DNA of 9,130 nt from Microbacteriaceae bacterium (lineage in GTDB: Bacteria; Actinomycetota; Actinomycetes; Actinomycetales; Microbacteriaceae), in assembly GCA_947447385.1 (NCBI GenBank), contig CANFKN010000039.1, positions 1-9,130 of the forward strand, given 5' to 3'. This document shows, one piece after another, positions 1 through 6,220 of the stretch; positions within the stretch are counted from its first letter, which is position 1; each line of letters opens with the position of its first letter. The position numbers were made by a program, and so were the translations under genes. The notes beneath the pieces are model-generated. The model did no database searches and had not been told where the DNA came from. It saw nothing but the letters and a program-made list of their open reading frames with translations.

Positions 1-1726
1 CACCGACTTTTGGGCTCGCCGTGCCCGCCGCCTTTTGCCGGCCTCGCTGTTTGTCATTTTGGCAACCATGGTTGTTGCTTTTGTCTACATTCCAAAAGGC
101 CAACTCGCGAAATTTGTAGGTGACGCTGTTGGCTCGGCGTTTTATGTCGCAAACTGGCAACTCATTGCAAAATCTACAAACTACCTCGAAGACACGGCAT
201 CGCCTTCACCGTTTCAGCACTTTTGGAGTCTTTCGGTCGAAGAGCAGTACTACATCGTCTGGCCAATCATTCTCTTCATCGCAATCTTCGCAGCCAAGTT
301 GGTGCGCCTTCGCCCCAAGTGGGGCGTTCTAGCGGCACTGGTGTCAATCGCCGGGCTAAGTCTTATCTATTCGATTAAGCTCACCGACTACAACGCCGCG
401 AAGGCCTACTTCAGCACCTTCACAAGGGCTTGGGAGTTTGCCTTTGGAGCTTTGCTTGCGGTAGCTCTTTCGAAGAATTTGCATAAGGCTCTAAACCCCT
501 TGGTTTATTGGGCTGGGGCGGCGACACTGGTTTATACACTGATGACCTTCACAACGGCAACGCCTTTTCCTAGCTACTGGGCAGCTATTCCGGTGATCGG
601 AACCACTCTGCTACTCGCATCGGGCGACCAAAAGTCGCGTTTGATTCCGACGAAGTTGCTTTCTTTGCCCCCGATTCAGTTTTTGGGAAACATCAGCTAT
701 TCGCTCTATTTGTGGCACTGGCCTGTGATGATTTTGGTGCCATGGATTGTTCCTGGTCGCTGGAGCCTGCCTCGTGCGGCAATCTCGTTCGCAATAGCAA
801 TCGTTTTGGCAACTTTGAGCAAATATTTCATCGAAGACCCAGTTCGCTTTGGCCCGTTAGCTAGATTGCGCGCGGGATGGCAGATTGCAATCACGAGCGC
901 ACTCGTCGTGGCAGTTGCCGCAGGCTCTTTTGCATTGAGCGAGTTCAAGCCGATCACGCCAAACAGCGCAAGTGGCACCAACCACATCTATCGGGTCGAA
1001 AACCCCAAAAAATCTGAAACACCGCCGCATTGCCTTGCTTCAAAAACCAGTGCAGACCTAAACCACTGCGTTGCCGGCGTAGCCAACGGCCATATTCACG
1101 TGGCCGTGATTGGCGACTCGCACTCGCGCCAGTATTGGCTTGTTCTCGAAGAGATGGCGCAGAAATATGACTGGCAACTGACGTTGATTTCAAAGAGCGC
1201 CTGCCCGCTTCAAGATTCGGCGACCTATGCTGTGCCTCTCACCCATTCTTCTTGCAAAAAGTGGAACGTGAAGTTGGGCGATTACCTAAAGCAGACAGCA
1301 CCTTTTGACCTAATAATCAATAGCAACGCGTCGTTCTACACCGACGGAAACGCCGCGGTTAGCGCAAGCTACCGAAAGCTCGTAGAAACTCAAACAAGTC
1401 GTGGCGAGTTTTGGCTGCTGATCAAAGACAACCCTAAGCCGATGAAAGACATAGCAGCTTGCTTGGTGTCGGCCAGGGGCAATGCGGCTGAAGACTGCGC
1501 CGTGCCAAGAGGCGATGCACTGTCGCCAAAGGATGCTTTGCCAGAAGCCATTAAAGGTTTGCCAAGCACCGCGGTGGTTGACCCAACCGACTTGTTCTGC
1601 GACGACTTTTGCAAACCTGTGATTGATAACCAGTTGCAATATCGAGACTTCAGCCACCTCTCGTGGCGAGCCTCACAGAGAGTCGCACCACTTATCGAAG
1701 CAGCTGTACCGGCTCGACTGAAATAG
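1..1726 (+). CDS. Acyltransferase-3 / SGNH O-acyltransferase (OafA-like), 5'-truncated
   Basis: Membrane O-acyltransferase, predicted to move an acyl (probably acetyl) group across the membrane and onto a surface glycan. The open frame runs to the left edge (first full codon at base 2). Residues encoded before the TTG at 35 read DFWARRARRLLPASL, matching the basic R-rich motif of acyltransferase-3 proteins, so the TTG is internal and roughly the first 60-80 residues are missing. Numbering from that TTG: the family motif SLSVEEQYYIVWP lies at 65-77 and ISYSLYLWHWP at 220-230, among about ten membrane segments. A last segment near 282-303 leads to an extracytoplasmic SGNH domain with the block I motif GDSH (360-363) and the D538-x-x-H541 pair, so the Ser-Asp-His triad appears intact. 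This AT3-SGNH fusion is typical of polysaccharide or peptidoglycan O-acetylases. The acyl group and acceptor cannot be read from sequence. Confidence 0.92.
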   Translation, partial: TDFWARRARRLLPASLFVILATMVVAFVYIPKGQLAKFVGDAVGSAFYVANWQLIAKSTNYLEDTASPSPFQHFWSLSVEEQYYIVWPIILFIAIFAAKLVRLRPKWGVLAALVSIAGLSLIYSIKLTDYNAAKAYFSTFTRAWEFAFGALLAVALSKNLHKALNPLVYWAGAATLVYTLMTFTTATPFPSYWAAIPVIGTTLLLASGDQKSRLIPTKLLSLPPIQFLGNISYSLYLWHWPVMILVPWIVPGRWSLPRAAISFAIAIVLATLSKYFIEDPVRFGPLARLRAGWQIAITSALVVAVAAGSFALSEFKPITPNSASGTNHIYRVENPKKSETPPHCLASKTSADLNHCVAGVANGHIHVAVIGDSHSRQYWLVLEEMAQKYDWQLTLISKSACPLQDSATYAVPLTHSSCKKWNVKLGDYLKQTAPFDLIINSNASFYTDGNAAVSASYRKLVETQTSRGEFWLLIKDNPKPMKDIAACLVSARGNAAEDCAVPRGDALSPKDALPEAIKGLPSTAVVDPTDLFCDDFCKPVIDNQLQYRDFSHLSWRASQRVAPLIEAAVPARLK

Positions 1727-1730
1727 CCAC

Positions 1731-1777
1731 AAAGCAAACGCGCGTCTTGACCACCGGCCAAGACGCGCGTTTGCTTT
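1731..1777. terminator. Bidirectional terminator hairpin between convergent genes
   Basis: A perfect inverted repeat with 19-bp arms (1731-1749 and 1759-1777) and a 9-nt loop (1750-1758). It begins 4 bp after the acyltransferase stop and ends 13 bp before the stop of the opposing gene. The arm core is GC-rich (GCGCGTCTTG), and the outer end is AAAGCAAAC on the left and GTTTGCTTT on the right. A transcript from either strand therefore ends the stem in a U-rich stretch, and on the plus strand TTCTTTT follows a few bases later. The position and symmetry fit a shared rho-independent terminator for both convergent genes. The U-tract is partly inside the stem rather than a clean run after it, which lowers certainty about efficiency but not about the structure. 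Confidence 0.88.
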
Positions 1778-1790
1778 AAGTTAAGTTCTT

Positions 1791-3320
1791 TTACTGGCCG
1801 TGGTAGCGCTTGACCAAAATCATTCGGTGAAAAATGTCTGCGACCGGCCCCATGTTGGCCCAGAAGTTCTTTGAGTGATAAAGCGGGTCATAAGCAACCA
1901 ACGGGTTGTGCCACCACCAGAAGAGCAACAGAAGAGCGCCGAGTGAAATCAACACGGTGCGCTTTAGTGCCAACGATTTTATTTTGAAAAGTTCGCGAAT
2001 GCCGAGCACGCCAAAGGCGAAGAAGAAGCCCAAAATCGGCAAGAGGTAACGGCCAGAGGCTGCGAAAGTTACGTGCAGGTTCAGGTAGGTCTTTGCGTTG
2101 AACGCGAAAACACCAACTGCATAGGTTGCGACCACTGTGATGGCAAAAAGGCGCTCGGGTGAGCGACTATTGCGAACGGCGCCAATCACAAAGAGAATGA
2201 AGGCAACCGCAGTAGCCAAAAGGCCGACGACAATCACACGTTCGATGACGTACCAGTTGTGGGTCGACCATCCTCGATAAAAGAACAGTGACTGATAAAT
2301 GTTGTTCACCCAACGAACAAAATAGACGAATGGGTTCATCAAGTCGTGAGCGGTGTGGTTGGCAACGGCGGCAGCAGCCGATTCATTGCGCCTAAAAATA
2401 CCCATCAAGGTGAAGCAGTTTGCATAAGTTTGAATCTTGTCGCAGCCAGGTTCGATCTGTCGCCAAACCAAAATGTTTTGCAGAATGCGCTCGGCAAAGA
2501 GTGCGAAAGATATTGCTGTTGTGAGAATCCAGAACCAAAGGTTCGCGAGCGCTGGCCGAGGTGATTTGACGCCCGAGTGCTTTTTGCGAGTGATGAGGTA
2601 CCAAACCACAATCAAGCCAAGGTAGCCAAGCTGAAACGGCAGGTAGGTGTATTTCACGACAGAGTTCAAGAATGTGATGCCCAATAGAGGCAAGATTAGC
2701 CAAAGGTTTCGCGACTGAATGAACTTGATCGAATAGTGGCAGAAAACTGCGAACAGCAGCATCGATGGCATGTCATAGCTAACACCAGCGCTCTGCCAAA
2801 CAAAGCGACCGGTTAGCAACAAGCCAAAGACCGAGATGTTAGCAACTGCTAGCGAAAACTTCAGGCGAAGCAGCGACTTGCGAACCACAATGAGTGTCAG
2901 CAGGCCAAATACTGCGGTGATGAGGCGCAGGGTCAAAACAACCGCATAGTAGTTGCTGCCGCCGAAGTCGAACCAGCGCACAAACCAGCTCATGAAGTAG
3001 TAATAGAAATAGCTCGGGAACCTTGTGATTTCACCTAGTCGCAAAGTTTCAGCTGGAACATTCGAAATAACCGGGCCGGCCCAGAAATCGCGCTGAACAT
3101 AGTAAAGAATGTTGGCGATGTGCCTAAACTCGTCAGGCACGCGGTTTGGCGGGGTGACGCGCACAACACCGTTGATGAGACCGCTGTAGTGCGGAAAAAT
3201 AACTGAAACGGCAAAGAAAATCGCCAGAGCAACATAAGTCAGGCAGGTTGCTAGAAAGAAATACTTAGAGGCGGCAACCCGGGCAGCCCAGTGCCAAGTG
3301 CCTTCGATTGATCTGCGCAT
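1791..3320 (-). CDS. Polytopic membrane protein, DUF2142-like / GT-C-like
   Basis: A 509-residue integral membrane protein with about ten hydrophobic segments, the first near residues 20-42. The first long extracytoplasmic loop carries P62-D63-E64-x-x-H67, resembling the PDExxH signature after the first helix in DUF2142 proteins and the acidic loop-1 motif used by GT-C glycosyltransferases. Other matches to DUF2142 style are RLITAVFGLLTL, a K223-YTYLP segment and the late G423-R-Y-L-L-P motif. Inferred role: transfer of a lipid-linked sugar, or another membrane step in glycan assembly; no reaction is established for the family. It is the last gene of the minus-strand operon, 11 bp after the flippase-like gene. 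An AGAAGG ribosome site 5 nt upstream supports this ATG. The exact family is a judgement from remembered motifs; an ordinary GT39-type protein is the main alternative. Confidence 0.72.
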   Translation of the reverse strand: MRRSIEGTWHWAARVAASKYFFLATCLTYVALAIFFAVSVIFPHYSGLINGVVRVTPPNRVPDEFRHIANILYYVQRDFWAGPVISNVPAETLRLGEITRFPSYFYYYFMSWFVRWFDFGGSNYYAVVLTLRLITAVFGLLTLIVVRKSLLRLKFSLAVANISVFGLLLTGRFVWQSAGVSYDMPSMLLFAVFCHYSIKFIQSRNLWLILPLLGITFLNSVVKYTYLPFQLGYLGLIVVWYLITRKKHSGVKSPRPALANLWFWILTTAISFALFAERILQNILVWRQIEPGCDKIQTYANCFTLMGIFRRNESAAAAVANHTAHDLMNPFVYFVRWVNNIYQSLFFYRGWSTHNWYVIERVIVVGLLATAVAFILFVIGAVRNSRSPERLFAITVVATYAVGVFAFNAKTYLNLHVTFAASGRYLLPILGFFFAFGVLGIRELFKIKSLALKRTVLISLGALLLLFWWWHNPLVAYDPLYHSKNFWANMGPVADIFHRMILVKRYHGQ

Positions 3321-3325
3321 AAAAA

Positions 3326-3331
3326 CCTTCT
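3326..3331 (-). promoter_or_regulatory. Ribosome binding site of the DUF2142-like gene
   Basis: On the minus strand AGAAGG lies 5 nt before the ATG at 3320-3318, a good match to the anti-Shine-Dalgarno partner. It sits immediately after the stop codon (3334-3332) of the upstream gene, so the gene has its own strong initiation signal inside a compact operon, and it fixes the start. Confidence 0.8.
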
Positions 3332-4267
3332 CTAATCTCTCACTTCAGATTTTGATTTGAGGGCACGCTGAATTGCGAGCGAGCCGACCCAAAAAACCAC
3401 GTCGAGCACGATGCTCCAAAGTCGCATGAACACGGTGACCGCAACAGCTTGTGCGGGGTTCATGATCACCAAAAGGGTAGTCATTTGAATGGTCTCTCGA
3501 ACACCCAAACCGGCAGGAGCAAAAAAGGCCAGCATGCTCAGCGCACTGGCGAGGTTGGCTGTGCCCACAACATAAAAAACATCGCTAAAGCTCAAGGTAG
3601 GCACGAGAGTCTTCGCAATAAAGAAATAAGAGAGGCCGCTAATCAGCGCTGACCCGGCAAAGGCTGCGATGCCGAGACCAATCGTGCGGTTGTTGGGGAG
3701 GTCGGCGTCGTCGAGAGTCTTCTTGCGGGTTTTGGCATAACCGAACTTAACCACGCGATTAAATATCGGCGGATACACCGCCAATAGACCCACCACACAA
3801 ACAGCGATCAGACCCCAGACCCAGAGCGGGCCGAACTGGCTGACGCGAGGGTCAATGGCGAGCAGTGCCGCGGCCGAAACCAACACCACGATGATCTGCA
3901 GGGCGCCTTCGAGAAAGCTACTGATGGCGAGCTTGGTTTTTGAAACGCCAACCTGGCTGGCGAAATAGATTTTGCCGAAGATCCAAGCGGCACCACCAGG
4001 AATGTAACGGCCGAGCCATGCCTTGCTATAGACCACAAAGAGTTGACTGCGAAAACCGTCGAGTCGCGCACCAAGTCGCGTCAGAAGCAATAGCCAGATT
4101 TCGGCGAACCAATATCGGGTCAGCAGTGAAATAGCCGTTGCCACCGCTAGCCACCAAGGGTTGATTGTGACCTCTGACAGGCCCTGCCAGTCGATGCGTG
4201 AAAGGTAAATGGCGGCGAAGATTATTACCAGGGCATAAAAAACCGCAGGTACTAACTTCTTAGCCAT
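3332..4267 (-). CDS. UPF0104 / lysylphosphatidylglycerol-synthase-TM flippase-like protein
   Basis: A 311-residue membrane protein of the UPF0104 / LPG_synthase_TM family, the membrane part of MprF-type proteins, here without the cytoplasmic aminoacyl-transferase domain. Visible signatures are GRYIPGGAAW at residues 86-95 and PAGLGVRE at 251-258, with about eight membrane segments between 6 and 300. Stand-alone members are often found in glycan loci and are thought to flip or bind lipid-linked substrates; this role is inference. I chose the ATG at 4267 (MAKKLVPAVF), which overlaps the upstream stop by 8 bp and suggests translational coupling. A longer in-frame GTG at 4312 would add 15 polar residues, overlap the upstream gene by 53 bp and has no convincing ribosome site. 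The tail KSKSEVRD is charged and presumably cytoplasmic. Family assignment is firm, function is not. Confidence 0.85.
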   Translation of the reverse strand: MAKKLVPAVFYALVIIFAAIYLSRIDWQGLSEVTINPWWLAVATAISLLTRYWFAEIWLLLLTRLGARLDGFRSQLFVVYSKAWLGRYIPGGAAWIFGKIYFASQVGVSKTKLAISSFLEGALQIIVVLVSAAALLAIDPRVSQFGPLWVWGLIAVCVVGLLAVYPPIFNRVVKFGYAKTRKKTLDDADLPNNRTIGLGIAAFAGSALISGLSYFFIAKTLVPTLSFSDVFYVVGTANLASALSMLAFFAPAGLGVRETIQMTTLLVIMNPAQAVAVTVFMRLWSIVLDVVFWVGSLAIQRALKSKSEVRD

Positions 4268-5474
4268 TAACGGCCTGCTGCAGGTCGCGTTCGATTTCAT
4301 TGCGCATCTCACCGAGACGTTCGTTCATTTCGACTTTGACTTTGGCTGAGTTAGCAATCAAGAAATTGATTTCTTTGGTTAGGGTTTCGACTGCGCCGTC
4401 GTTCAAGATTGTTGCAATCGCTGCACTGTGCTTTGCGAGGCCCATCTGCTCGAAAAAGATTCGACCCTTATCGACGTAATACAAGCAGTAGGCAGGAACA
4501 TTGGCAACCGATGCCAAGATTGCCGAGTGCAAGCGCGATGCCATGAAGGCGCGAGCCATTGAAAGCACGCTAACCATTTCGGCAGGGGCAAGGTTGTCTT
4601 TGCTGATTAGGTAGGCACGGTCTGCGTGCTTCATGCGCGCAATCACTTCGCCGGCGAAACCCTGGTCGTTCTCAGAGGCGGCAACGTGCATCGGAAAAAA
4701 CACAATGTTGGCATCGTGAGCTTCGACCAGGTTGTCGGCGATCTGAGCTAGGTTGCTGACATATAGATTGAGTTCGTCACTGTTTTCAACGGTGGCTTTT
4801 TGCCACGGCTTTAGGCTGGCAGGCAGCCAAGAGCTCGCACGGTAGTGAAACCAACGACGCACGCCGAAGCCGATGTAGTTGTTCAAAACCTCAACTGGAA
4901 TGCCCTGAGTTTCGGTGAAATTCTTCAGTGCCTGAGGGGTGACCGGCTTGGCCTGCTCAAAAATCGCCGGGTCATATGAAGCGATGATTGGAATTCGCAC
5001 GCCCCAAGCTTCTAGCTTTGCTTTCGACTCTTCGTCTCGAGTTAGAAAAGCGCGGCATTGGCTCACTGCAAAAGCAATCACCTTTTTGCTGATGTTGGCC
5101 TTGGTTGGGCCGATGCCTTGAAAAGCACCGATGATGTTCTTATTCACGACACGCACACCGAAAAGCTTTAGGGCCCAATAGAAGAGCGAGATCTTGTTGG
5201 TGTAGTCCTTGAGAATCTCACCGCCGCCCCAAAAGATGATGTCTGACTTTCTGGCCTCGGCAAGCAGCTTTAGATAGTCAGCCGGCTTGATGCTGTAGGG
5301 CGATAGCTTGAGAAAACTGATGCCAAACCAGGCTTCATCACGTTCTTTATATTGCGACAAAGAAGTGATCTGAGCGTCGGGGTAAGCCGACTTCAGAAGT
5401 TCGATGTTGCCGGCCAAAATAGCCCGGTCGCCACGATTGTTAGGCGAATCGCTATTGAGAATCAGAATTTTCAT
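4260..5474 (-). CDS. Polysaccharide pyruvyl transferase family protein
   Basis: A 404-residue soluble protein of the polysaccharide pyruvyl transferase family (CsaB/WcaK-type), which transfers pyruvate from phosphoenolpyruvate to a sugar to make a ketal and adds negative charge to cell-surface polymers. Family marks in order are NNRGDRAIL near the N terminus (12-20), GGGEIL (83-88), FQGIGP (118-123), LTRDEES (144-150), a DPA segment at 168-170 and SRLHSAILA (313-321), all in the usual two-lobe GT-B-like arrangement. Length is normal for the family. The C-terminal 40 residues are highly charged and probably helical. It is the first gene of the minus-strand operon; its stop overlaps the start of the flippase-like gene. 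The ribosome site before ATG 5474 is weak (GGAACGG). Some family members have no proven pyruvyl activity, so the acceptor and even the reaction remain inferred. Confidence 0.88.
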   Translation of the reverse strand: MKILILNSDSPNNRGDRAILAGNIELLKSAYPDAQITSLSQYKERDEAWFGISFLKLSPYSIKPADYLKLLAEARKSDIIFWGGGEILKDYTNKISLFYWALKLFGVRVVNKNIIGAFQGIGPTKANISKKVIAFAVSQCRAFLTRDEESKAKLEAWGVRIPIIASYDPAIFEQAKPVTPQALKNFTETQGIPVEVLNNYIGFGVRRWFHYRASSWLPASLKPWQKATVENSDELNLYVSNLAQIADNLVEAHDANIVFFPMHVAASENDQGFAGEVIARMKHADRAYLISKDNLAPAEMVSVLSMARAFMASRLHSAILASVANVPAYCLYYVDKGRIFFEQMGLAKHSAAIATILNDGAVETLTKEINFLIANSAKVKVEMNERLGEMRNEIERDLQQAVNG

Positions 5475-5508
5475 TTGGCCCGTTCCGCTGCAAATGTTTA
5501 TTGCCTTA

Positions 5509-5514
5509 AATCTA
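5509..5514 (-). promoter_or_regulatory. Candidate -10 element for the minus-strand operon
   Basis: On the minus strand TAGATT lies 34 bp upstream of the pyruvyl transferase ATG and fits the TAnnnT core of a -10 box. It would place the transcript start near 5502 with a leader of about 28 nt. No -35 hexamer stands out at the usual spacing, so this is the best candidate in the gap rather than a firm call. Confidence 0.3.
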
Positions 5515-5596
5515 CCAGAGTCGCCCGATTTGAGGCTTGTGAAGAGCGTCGCAGGCGCACCCGACTGAGTGGCGCGCGAACCGTTTATTAGCGCCT

Positions 5597-5623
5597 GGCT
5601 TCACTTCTGAAGCAGCTGAAGCC
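5597..5623. repeat. Inverted repeat with three TGAAGC copies in the divergent promoter region
   Basis: Perfect 7-bp arms GGCTTCA (5597-5603) and TGAAGCC (5617-5623) flank a 13-nt centre that itself contains CTTCTGAAG (5604-5612). As a result TGAAGC occurs three times within 25 bp: inverted at 5598-5603 and direct at 5608-5613 and 5617-5622, the direct copies 9 bp apart. It lies 23 bp upstream of the plus-strand -10 box, where an activator or repressor could bind. No T-run follows, so a terminator is unlikely. The operator reading is inference. Confidence 0.45.
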
Positions 5624-5646
5624 GGCTCGAATAAGTGCCCTTCGGC

Positions 5647-5652
5647 TATAAT
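5647..5652 (+). promoter_or_regulatory. Consensus -10 box (TATAAT) of the plus-strand operon
   Basis: TATAAT matches the sigma-70/SigA -10 consensus exactly. It predicts a transcript start near 5659 and a leader of about 28 nt before the ATG at 5687. No TTGACA-like -35 is present 16-18 bp upstream, which is common in actinobacteria and would also fit a promoter helped by an activator at the TGAAGC repeats. Confidence 0.65.
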
Positions 5653-5686
5653 TTTGCTCAACCGCCGTTATGAATCTGAGAGCCCA

Positions 5687-6220
5687 ATGAAAAATCTGAA
5701 ATCAGCACGACGCTTGGTTTCGGTTGCCTTGGTTGCTCTGGCTTTGATTGGCGCGAATCGCTTTCTTGCGAATAACCCACAGGCTTATCAGCGCCCTGCC
5801 GGCTATCAAACGGCGACTGAAATCATCCAAGATAAAGATTGGAACTGGGGCCTCGCTTTTGTAGTTGCCTACAACCACGGTTCGGTCAGCCTGAAACACC
5901 TTGGCTCGCTCGAGACCAACGGCATCTATATTCCTGCAGAGCTTGGCCTAATTAACAACCTCAAACTCGATAGTGTCAACCTGCCGATAACCCTGAACGC
6001 GTCTCAGACCTACCGTCTCTATGCGCCAGGCGACACAAAAGTTGAGCTGAGCAAAACTCGTTGCCTCAACCGCTTGGTTAAATATTGCGACGTGCGCATT
6101 CTGACCAACCCAAAAATCAACGACAAGCCAACTGATTTTGTTGCAGTGTTTTTCGCCAAAGACATTTATGGGCTCGTTGAGCAAAAACTCTTAGAGACCG
6201 CGATTGGCCCGGTGAACTGA
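5687..6220 (+). CDS. Unrecognised membrane-anchored protein (177 aa)
   Basis: I do not recognise a family. The protein has a short basic N terminus (KNLKSARR), one hydrophobic segment at about residues 10-27 acting as an uncleaved anchor or signal peptide, and a mostly soluble, probably extracytoplasmic domain of about 150 residues. This domain contains WNWGLAFVV (52-60), a mixed polar/hydrophobic centre suggestive of beta structure, and two cysteines (C126 and C134) that could form a disulfide. No lipobox is visible. The ATG at 5687 is preferred: GAGAG lies 4 nt upstream, and the alternative TTG at 5654 would sit 2 nt after the -10 box and so upstream of the expected transcript start. The stop overlaps the next ATG by one base (TGATG), so the two products are probably made together and may interact. 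Role unknown; glycan-assembly accessory is a guess from context. Confidence 0.8.
   Translation: MKNLKSARRLVSVALVALALIGANRFLANNPQAYQRPAGYQTATEIIQDKDWNWGLAFVVAYNHGSVSLKHLGSLETNGIYIPAELGLINNLKLDSVNLPITLNASQTYRLYAPGDTKVELSKTRCLNRLVKYCDVRILTNPKINDKPTDFVAVFFAKDIYGLVEQKLLETAIGPVN
6211..6215 (+). promoter_or_regulatory. Ribosome binding site at the TGATG overlap
   Basis: GGTGA lies 4 nt before the ATG at 6220 and inside the last codons of the upstream gene. Together with the one-base stop/start overlap this supports re-initiation by the same ribosome and fixes the start of the 12-TM protein. Confidence 0.6.

Noticed and set aside
35..37. TTG at 35 as the start codon of the acyltransferase
   Set aside because: The frame stays open to base 2 and the upstream codons encode the conserved basic motif of the family, so the gene begins outside the window.
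1390..1761. Minus-strand 123-codon frame opposite the acyltransferase
   Set aside because: It lies opposite the SGNH domain with its catalytic motifs, runs through the terminator hairpin and has no family-like sequence; an antisense shadow.
4268..4312. GTG at 4312 as start of the flippase-like protein
   Set aside because: It would add a polar, non-conserved stretch, overlap the upstream gene by 53 bp and lacks a ribosome site; the ATG at 4267 gives a normal first membrane helix and a short coupled overlap.
5352..5591. Plus-strand 79-codon frame entering the divergent intergenic region
   Set aside because: Most of it is antisense to the pyruvyl transferase N terminus, it has no recognisable features and it would cross the promoter region.
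5654..5686. TTG at 5654 as start of the 177-aa protein
   Set aside because: It lies 2 nt after the TATAAT box, upstream of the predicted transcript start, so it could not be in that mRNA.
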